A stretch of 5,224 nt of DNA from JAWLBW01 sp041687475 (GTDB lineage: Bacteria > J088 > JAWLBW01), in contig JAWLBW010000318.1 of assembly GCA_041687475.1 (NCBI GenBank), positions 1-5,224 on the forward strand, read 5' to 3'. The notes below the pieces were generated by a model. The model worked only from the letters and a program-made list of their open reading frames with translations. It made no database searches and was not told the DNA's origin. Shown piece by piece: positions 1 to 5,224 of the stretch. The translations under genes and the position numbers were made by a program. Within the stretch, counting starts at the first letter, position 1. Every line of letters starts with the position of its first letter.

Positions 1-434
1 CACAAGGCGAAACTCAAGGTCGCCAAGGAAGCGGTGCGTCGGTTTCGGGCGAACCTGAAAGAAATCTTTCGGCGTGGAAGGGGCTGGAATCTGGGCAAAC
101 TGATTGAGCACATGACCCCGTCATGCGTGGATGGGTCAACTACTTTGCACTGAGCGAAGTACGGGGCCCGTTTGACGAGCTCGACGGATGGATACGCCGC
201 AAGCTGCGCTGTATTCGCTGGCGCCAGTGGAAACGCACCTACACGCGGGCAAAGAACCTGATGAAACTCGGCCTGAGCAAGGACCGGGCTTGGAAATCAG
301 CAATGAACGGACGGGGGGCTTGGTGGAATGCGGGAGCATCCCACATGAACGAAGCGCTCCCGGCCCGCTACTTTAATCACATGGGTCTCGTGTCGCTCTC
401 ACAGCTCCACTTACGCCTCACTGCCAATCTATGA
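1..434 (+). pseudogene. ltrA: Group II intron reverse transcriptase/maturase, C-terminal part, frameshifted
   Basis: C-terminal region of a group II intron-encoded protein: the maturase (X/thumb) domain, which binds intron RNA to promote splicing, and its tail. Family-typical segments are LKEIFRRGRGWNL in frame 1 (55-93), then RGWVNYFALSEV, FDELDGWIRRKLRCIRWRQW and GAWWNAGASHMNEALP in frame 3 up to the stop at 432-434. Frame 1 runs into a stop at 151-153, and frame 3 is closed upstream by TGA at 105-107. Continuity needs one extra base near 116-122: a fifth C in the CCCC run at 116-119 would give M-T-P-V-M-R-G-W, the expected family reading. As given, the protein loses its last 100 or so residues. 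No HNH endonuclease domain follows. A sequencing error in the C run cannot be excluded. The N-terminal part is outside the window. Confidence 0.88.
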
Positions 435-505
435 ACCGCCGGATACGGAACCGTAGGTTCGGTGGTGTGAGAGGACGGCGGGGGCAACCCCGCCTCCTAC
501 TCGAT
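433..505 (+). ncRNA. Group II intron RNA domains V and VI with 3' splice end
   Basis: Domain V: lower helix 435-443 with 458-466 (ACCGCC against GGTGGT, then GGA against TTC), a two-base bulge GG at 456-457, and an upper helix TACG 444-447 with CGTA 452-455 closed by GAAC. The CGC at 437-439 is a candidate for the catalytic triad. Domain VI: 469-471 with 500-502, 472-475 with 495-498, and 477-483 with 488-494, closed by a GCAA tetraloop at 484-487. A499 is left unpaired between two helices, exactly as the branch-point adenosine should be, seven bases (inclusive) from the inferred intron end at T505. The pairing was worked out by eye. The maturase stop codon at 432-434 touches domain V, so the element has almost no spacer between ORF and ribozyme core. 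Confidence 0.87.
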
Positions 506-525
506 GCTCATAATTGCGTGGGTCT
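506..525. other. 3' exon flank between intron and grxD stop
   Basis: Twenty bases separate the inferred intron end (505) from the grxD stop (526-528). They contain no hairpin and no T-tract. The grxD transcript therefore has no terminator of its own before it enters the intron antisense strand. If the gene had one, the intron insertion displaced it leftwards. Confidence 0.55.
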
Positions 526-840
526 TCAGCCTTCGACCATCTTCTGCAGTTCGCCGTTGGCGTACATCTGCTGTACGATGTCGTTGCCGCCGACGAATTC
601 GCCGTTGATGAAAACCTGGGGAATGGTCGGCCAGCTCGAGTAGTCCTTCACGCCCTGGCGCACGTTCTCGTCGTCGAGCACGTTGGCGTAGGCAAACGGT
701 ACGTTCAGCTGCTTGAGCACGGCCACGGTGGCGGCCGAAAAGCCGCACATGGGCTGGTCGGGGCTTCCCTTCATGAAAATGACGACTTTGTTTTCTTTGA
801 CGGTCTGGTCAATCTTGTCGAGAATGGCTTGGTCGGACAT
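526..840 (-). CDS. grxD: Monothiol (CGFS) glutaredoxin, Grx4 type
   Basis: A cytosolic class II glutaredoxin of 104 residues, close to the usual single-domain length. It carries the CGFS active-site motif at residues 32-35 after the FMKGSPDQPM segment, the WPTIPQVFINGEFVGG block at 70-85 including the cis-proline loop (TIP), and the GND of the glutathione-binding site at 85-87. Such proteins coordinate a glutathione-ligated [2Fe-2S] cluster as homodimers and as heterodimers with BolA proteins, and deliver clusters or report iron status; they have little thiol reductase activity. The start is well supported by GAGGAG at 847-852, six bases before the ATG. It is the second gene behind ibaG/bolA with a 32-bp gap, and no separate promoter was found. 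No terminator lies between its stop and the intron 20 bp downstream. The identification is firm; the symbol follows the E. coli orthologue. Confidence 0.96.
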   Translation of the reverse strand: MSDQAILDKIDQTVKENKVVIFMKGSPDQPMCGFSAATVAVLKQLNVPFAYANVLDDENVRQGVKDYSSWPTIPQVFINGEFVGGNDIVQQMYANGELQKMVEG

Positions 841-846
841 GTCTGT

Positions 847-852
847 CTCCTC
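847..852 (-). promoter_or_regulatory. Ribosome binding site of grxD
   Basis: GAGGAG on the minus strand, six bases before the ATG at 838-840. It is a near-consensus Shine-Dalgarno sequence and much stronger than that of the upstream ibaG gene. It fixes the start of grxD and suggests independent, efficient translation of the second cistron. Confidence 0.85.
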
Positions 853-872
853 GAAATGGGGTGGCGACGGGT

Positions 873-1109
873 TCAGGACAACGGCTCGGTTTCAAGGGCA
901 AGCGCGTGAATGGGCGCCCGGGAGCCCTGAATAAACTCGCCGAGTGCCTTGTACACCATCTGGTGCTGCTGCACCATGGTCTTCCCTGCGAACTGGGGGG
1001 CTTTCACCGCGGCCGCGAAGTGGTCGCCGGTTCCGGTTGTGTCTACCACGTCGACAATGGCGCCGGGCAGTCCCTTTTCAATCAGTGCTTTAACTTCGTC
1101 GGTATTCAT
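873..1109 (-). CDS. ibaG: BolA/IbaG family protein, partner of the glutaredoxin
   Basis: A BolA-fold protein of 78 residues from the ATG at 1107-1109. Diagnostic parts are GDHF (28-31) in the loop that gives a cluster ligand in BolA proteins, FAGKTMVQQHQMVY (40-53) as the conserved helix, and IHALAL (67-72), whose His68 is the invariant C-terminal histidine ligand of BolA-Grx [2Fe-2S] heterocomplexes. Length and the VQQHQMVY/HALAL wording are closer to IbaG/BolA2 than to the longer classical BolA, hence the symbol; bolA would also be acceptable. The frame stays open upstream to 1205, but those 32 residues match nothing in the family and cover the promoter region, so the internal ATG was chosen. 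The ribosome site is modest (GGGAA at 1118-1122, eight bases before ATG). It lies directly upstream of grxD on the same strand, the usual functional pairing. Confidence 0.92.
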   Translation of the reverse strand: MNTDEVKALIEKGLPGAIVDVVDTTGTGDHFAAAVKAPQFAGKTMVQQHQMVYKALGEFIQGSRAPIHALALETEPLS

Positions 1110-1117
1110 AGGTGTTG

Positions 1118-1156
1118 TTCCCAAAAGAGAAATTGTAGCAGCTTTTCTCTTGGGAA
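1118..1156. repeat. Inverted repeat over the ibaG promoter, operator-like
   Basis: TTCCCAA at 1118-1124 pairs with TTGGGAA at 1150-1156, and GAGAAA at 1127-1132 pairs with TTTCTC at 1144-1149. This gives 13 paired bases per arm with an AA bulge (1125-1126) and an 11-base centre. On the minus strand the centre holds the putative -10 element of ibaG, and the proximal arm contains its GGGAA ribosome site. It could be a protein-binding operator. If transcription began further upstream, it could instead form an RNA hairpin that masks the ribosome site. The symmetry is seen directly; the function is inferred. Confidence 0.6.
1132..1140 (-). promoter_or_regulatory. Putative extended -10 promoter of ibaG-grxD
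   Basis: The minus strand reads TGC-TACAAT: a -10 hexamer with five of six consensus bases, preceded by the TGn of an extended -10 element. No good -35 exists at 16-18 bp (GGCTTT at 17 bp), which is compatible with an extended -10 promoter. Transcription would start near 1125, giving a leader of about 15 bases before the ibaG ATG. The element sits in the centre of the inverted repeat at 1118-1156, so a bound protein there would block it. Confidence 0.5.
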
Positions 1157-1176
1157 AGCCCTGCACGATGGGCGTA

Positions 1177-1197
1177 CTTGCAGCCTGAACCTGCAAG
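1177..1197. repeat. Perfect 7-bp dyad, candidate operator
   Basis: CTTGCAG at 1177-1183 and CTGCAAG at 1191-1197 form perfect inverted arms separated by seven bases, about 19 bp from the previous inverted repeat. Arms of this length and 14-bp centre spacing suit a dimeric helix-turn-helix regulator. It lies in the divergent region between ibaG and the phosphate cotransporter and could serve either gene. No known regulator site was recognised. Confidence 0.4.
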
Positions 1198-1384
1198 CAT
1201 ATCACACGGCGTCTCTGCTTCGAGAGGCACGAGACCTTTGGAAGGCAGCCCGTTACCCGGTGGCCGAGGCGGCGCCGGGGGCTCTCGGGCTTGTCTCGTA
1301 CCCCGGGGCGCGCTACCTTGTAGGTTCCCGCTTTCAGGCAGCAAGTTCTACCGGAGTTGTGTTTCGGGCGAGCCCCGTGTACTC

Positions 1385-3097
1385 ATGAGCCTCACACTTT
1401 TTTCTTATCTATTCGGCGGTCTGGGCCTCTTTCTCATCGGCATGACCGCCTTGACCGAGGGGCTGCGCGACGCTGCCGGACCCTCGCTGCGGCAGCTTCT
1501 CGCGCGGTTTGCGCGCACGCCTTTTTCAGCTGCCCTGACGGGCGTTGCCTTCACCGCGGCCGTGCAGTCGTCAAGCGCGGCAACGCTCACGGCCATCGGC
1601 TTTCTGAATGCCGGCCTGCTCGAGCTGGCGCAGGCCATTGCCATCATTTTCGGCGCCAACCTGGGTACGACCCTCACAGCGTGGTTGGTGAGCCTGCTCG
1701 GCTTCAAAGTCGACGTGGCGGCCATTGCCCTGCCGGCCATCGGTGTGGGGGCGGCACTACGGCTCTTCGGACGCAATCGCGCGGTTACCCTCGGCTGGGC
1801 CATGGCGGGCTTCGGCATGCTCTTCACCGGGCTCGACCTCATGCAGCAGGCCCTGGGCGGGGCAGGTGCGCCTGCGCTTCCCGACTCGCTGTCGGCCGCA
1901 ACCGTCGGAGGCCGCCTCGCCCTCGTGGGGGTGGGAACGATACTCACCGTCGTGATGCAGTCTTCGAGCGCTTCGCTGGCGGTAACCCTGACGGCGCTGG
2001 CGACCAATGCCATCGGTGTACCCGAGGCGGCGGCCCTTGCCATCGGCCACAACATAGGCACGACCTCGACGGCGATTCTGGCCGGCCTCAAGGCTACCTC
2101 GCCCGCTCGTCGGGCGGCGCTTGCGCATGTCTTGTTTAATGTGGTGGCGGCGGGGGTGGCGCTGGCGACCTTTCCCTGGTTTCTGGCGGCGACCACCGCG
2201 GTGGCCGAGTCCTTTTCGGTGCACGACGGGCCCCTCGTGCTGGCCTTCTTTCATACGGCCTTCAACCTGGTCGGCTTTGTCCTTCTTATTCCGTTTACCG
2301 GGCGACTCGCGACGCTTCTGACACGCCTTTTTCACCGGCAGGAAGAAGACTGGGGGCGTCCCCGGTTTCTCGACGGAAACGCCCTGACGATTCCCGAAGC
2401 GGCCGCCGATGCGGTCGATCGCGAGTTGTCGCGGCTTGAAATGCTGATTGCCGGCGCACTCGGCTTCAAGGCGGCCCGTGCCTTGCGTGCACCCCGAGAA
2501 AAGGAAGCACTGGCTGCGCATGCAAGTGTGAAGGCGGCGGCCGGACAGTTGATCGGCGCCATTGCGGCTTACATGGAAAAAGTGCCGCGTACGGAAGGGG
2601 TTACCGCCCGGTTGCAGCGTAGTTTCCGGGTCCTCGAACATCTTGAAGACGCGGCCGCGGTCGGCTGGGAGGCCGGCGCGCACGTACCGGGGCTTCGCCA
2701 TGTCATCGGCGAGGCCGCCCACGCCTGCACGGTCATGGAAGAGTTGGTCGAAGAGGCCGTCGCCGTGCTGGGTGCTGAAGGCGATGTCGACTTTCGGGCC
2801 CGGGCGCTCATGCTGCAGCAGATAAGCGAGCGCGTTTCGCTTGCGCGCGAAGAGGGGCGCCATGCGATTTTTTCGGCCGTGGCGCAGGGGCGCCTGTCTT
2901 CGTCGCTGGCGTTGTCTGCGGCAGAATACGTCAATCTTCTGGCCCGGGTGGTGCACCATCTTTTTCGCGAAACGCATTACCGCAGCGAGGGGGCTCCGAT
3001 GCCTACGCCCCACCCGTCTGATGAGCCTGCCCCACGGGTGCCGCCCGAGTCTTCAGAAGCCGACACCGACGAGCAGACACCGGTGGCGTCGGGTTGA
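1385..3097 (+). CDS. Na+/phosphate cotransporter (NptA/PF02690 type) with C-terminal PhoU-like domain
   Basis: A 570-residue inner-membrane protein that moves inorganic phosphate with sodium. The membrane half (about 1-310) carries the two inverted repeats of the family: QSSSA at 61-65 with GANLGTT at 90-96, and QSSSA at 192-196 with GHNIGTT at 221-227, the paired motifs that form the substrate site. After a last hydrophobic block (about 270-305) comes a soluble helical PhoU-like domain (about 325-545), as in many bacterial members. It ends in an acidic, Pro-rich tail of about 30 residues. ATG 1385 was chosen because MSLTLFSYLFGGLGLFLIGM is the usual family N-terminus; the frame is open upstream to 1178 without protein-like sequence. 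The ribosome site is poor (GGGCGAG at 1367-1373, 11 bases before the ATG). In vivo direction, uptake or Pi efflux, cannot be read from sequence. No pst or phoB gene is in view. Confidence 0.93.
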   Translation: MSLTLFSYLFGGLGLFLIGMTALTEGLRDAAGPSLRQLLARFARTPFSAALTGVAFTAAVQSSSAATLTAIGFLNAGLLELAQAIAIIFGANLGTTLTAWLVSLLGFKVDVAAIALPAIGVGAALRLFGRNRAVTLGWAMAGFGMLFTGLDLMQQALGGAGAPALPDSLSAATVGGRLALVGVGTILTVVMQSSSASLAVTLTALATNAIGVPEAAALAIGHNIGTTSTAILAGLKATSPARRAALAHVLFNVVAAGVALATFPWFLAATTAVAESFSVHDGPLVLAFFHTAFNLVGFVLLIPFTGRLATLLTRLFHRQEEDWGRPRFLDGNALTIPEAAADAVDRELSRLEMLIAGALGFKAARALRAPREKEALAAHASVKAAAGQLIGAIAAYMEKVPRTEGVTARLQRSFRVLEHLEDAAAVGWEAGAHVPGLRHVIGEAAHACTVMEELVEEAVAVLGAEGDVDFRARALMLQQISERVSLAREEGRHAIFSAVAQGRLSSSLALSAAEYVNLLARVVHHLFRETHYRSEGAPMPTPHPSDEPAPRVPPESSEADTDEQTPVASG

Positions 3098-3105
3098 CTC
3101 GCTTC

Positions 3106-3148
3106 AAAAAGACAGGGCCTGCCGGTTTGCCCGGCAGGCCCTGTTCCG
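3106..3148. terminator. Intrinsic terminator between convergent genes
   Basis: ACAGGGCCTGCCGG at 3112-3125 and its exact complement at 3131-3144 form a 14-bp stem with a five-base loop. On the minus strand the stem is followed by CTTTTTGAAG, a good T-tract, so it terminates the pyrophosphatase gene, whose stop is 20 bp upstream. On the plus strand only TTCCGTT follows, so termination of the cotransporter gene (stop at 3095-3097) is likely but weaker. The site serves both convergent genes. Confidence 0.9.
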
Positions 3149-3164
3149 TTGGGAGTTTGCGTTT

Positions 3165-5224
<2,060 letters not shown>

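Larger units (their letters stand above)
1..505 (+). mobile_element. Group II intron, 3' part (5' end outside window)
   Basis: A retroelement made of a catalytic RNA and an intron-encoded reverse transcriptase/maturase. The visible part holds, in the usual order, the maturase end of the protein (1-434), RNA domain V (about 433-468), RNA domain VI (469-502) and a 3' end reading TCGAT at 501-505. The order and the fold of both RNA domains support the call more strongly than the protein alone. The 5' exon junction, RNA domains I-III and the reverse transcriptase catalytic part lie left of the window. The element runs antisense to grxD, whose stop codon is 20 bp beyond the inferred 3' junction. 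The exact junction is inferred from domain VI geometry and not proven. Confidence 0.9.
1110..1384. other. Divergent intergenic region, ibaG / Na-Pi cotransporter
   Basis: A 275-bp non-coding stretch between two divergently transcribed genes. The ibaG side holds the extended -10 promoter inside an inverted repeat (1118-1156) and a second dyad (1177-1197). The middle contains a GC-rich imperfect hairpin: 1272-1276 with 1307-1311 and 1277-1280 with 1301-1304, leaving G1305-1306 bulged. No convincing sigma-70 promoter and no strong ribosome site was found for the + strand gene. A + frame is open through the region, but its translation is rich in Gly, Pro, Ser and Arg and resembles no protein. Confidence 0.6.

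Noticed and set aside
1110..1205. N-terminal extension of the BolA protein by 32 residues
   Set aside because: It would run through the promoter and inverted repeat and adds nothing family-like; the internal ATG gives the usual BolA length.
1178..1384. N-terminal extension of the cotransporter by 69 residues
   Set aside because: The translated extension is Gly/Pro/Ser/Arg-rich and unlike the family, and it covers a dyad and a GC-rich hairpin; ATG 1385 begins the conserved first membrane segment.
1405..2196. Open frames of about 260 residues on both strands inside the cotransporter membrane domain
   Set aside because: Both are compositional by-products of high GC at third positions. The + strand frame with QSSSA and GxNxGTT motifs is the real gene.
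1757..3013. A 418-residue open frame on the minus strand antisense to the phosphate cotransporter
   Set aside because: It lies in a GC-rich gene with clear family motifs on the + strand, its translation is rich in Arg, Gly and His without recognisable domains, and it has no ribosome site. It is a shadow frame.
3112..3144. The 14-bp hairpin as a mobile-element end or REP-like repeat
   Set aside because: It sits exactly between two convergent stops, has a T-tract on the minus strand and no second copy in the window, so a terminator explains it.

Overview
The window is a GC-rich bacterial chromosome segment. Its gene content (monothiol glutaredoxin with a BolA-family partner, a Na/Pi cotransporter of the NptA type, a membrane pyrophosphatase) fits a Gram-negative bacterium. 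The BolA protein resembles proteobacterial IbaG/BolA2 proteins, but the sequence alone does not fix the phylum.

Layout. Positions 1-505 hold the 3' end of a group II intron on the + strand: the C-terminal part of its reverse transcriptase/maturase, broken by a one-base frameshift near 116-122, followed at once by RNA domains V and VI and a putative 3' splice junction at about 505/506. Twenty bases further on ends a minus-strand pair, ibaG/bolA-like (873-1109) and then grxD (526-840), separated by 32 bp and probably one operon. Upstream of ibaG lies a 275-bp divergent intergenic region with an extended -10 promoter inside a large inverted repeat, a second 7+7 dyad and a GC-rich hairpin. A + strand Na+/phosphate cotransporter with a fused PhoU-like domain (1385-3097) follows. 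It converges on a minus-strand membrane-bound proton-translocating pyrophosphatase (3165 to beyond 5224, N-terminus outside the window). A perfect 14-bp hairpin with a T-tract facing the pyrophosphatase strand separates the two.

How the genes work together. BolA and CGFS glutaredoxins form [2Fe-2S]-bridged heterocomplexes, so the small operon is an iron-sulfur trafficking or iron-sensing module. The cotransporter and the pyrophosphatase both touch phosphate metabolism (Pi transport; PPi hydrolysis to Pi with ion pumping), but they are transcribed convergently and no joint regulation is visible. The intron is a mobile element that has landed just behind grxD in the antisense orientation.

I see no undescribed multi-gene system. 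The points most worth checking are the decayed intron and its insertion site, the inverted repeat over the ibaG promoter, and the variant metal-site motif of the pyrophosphatase.
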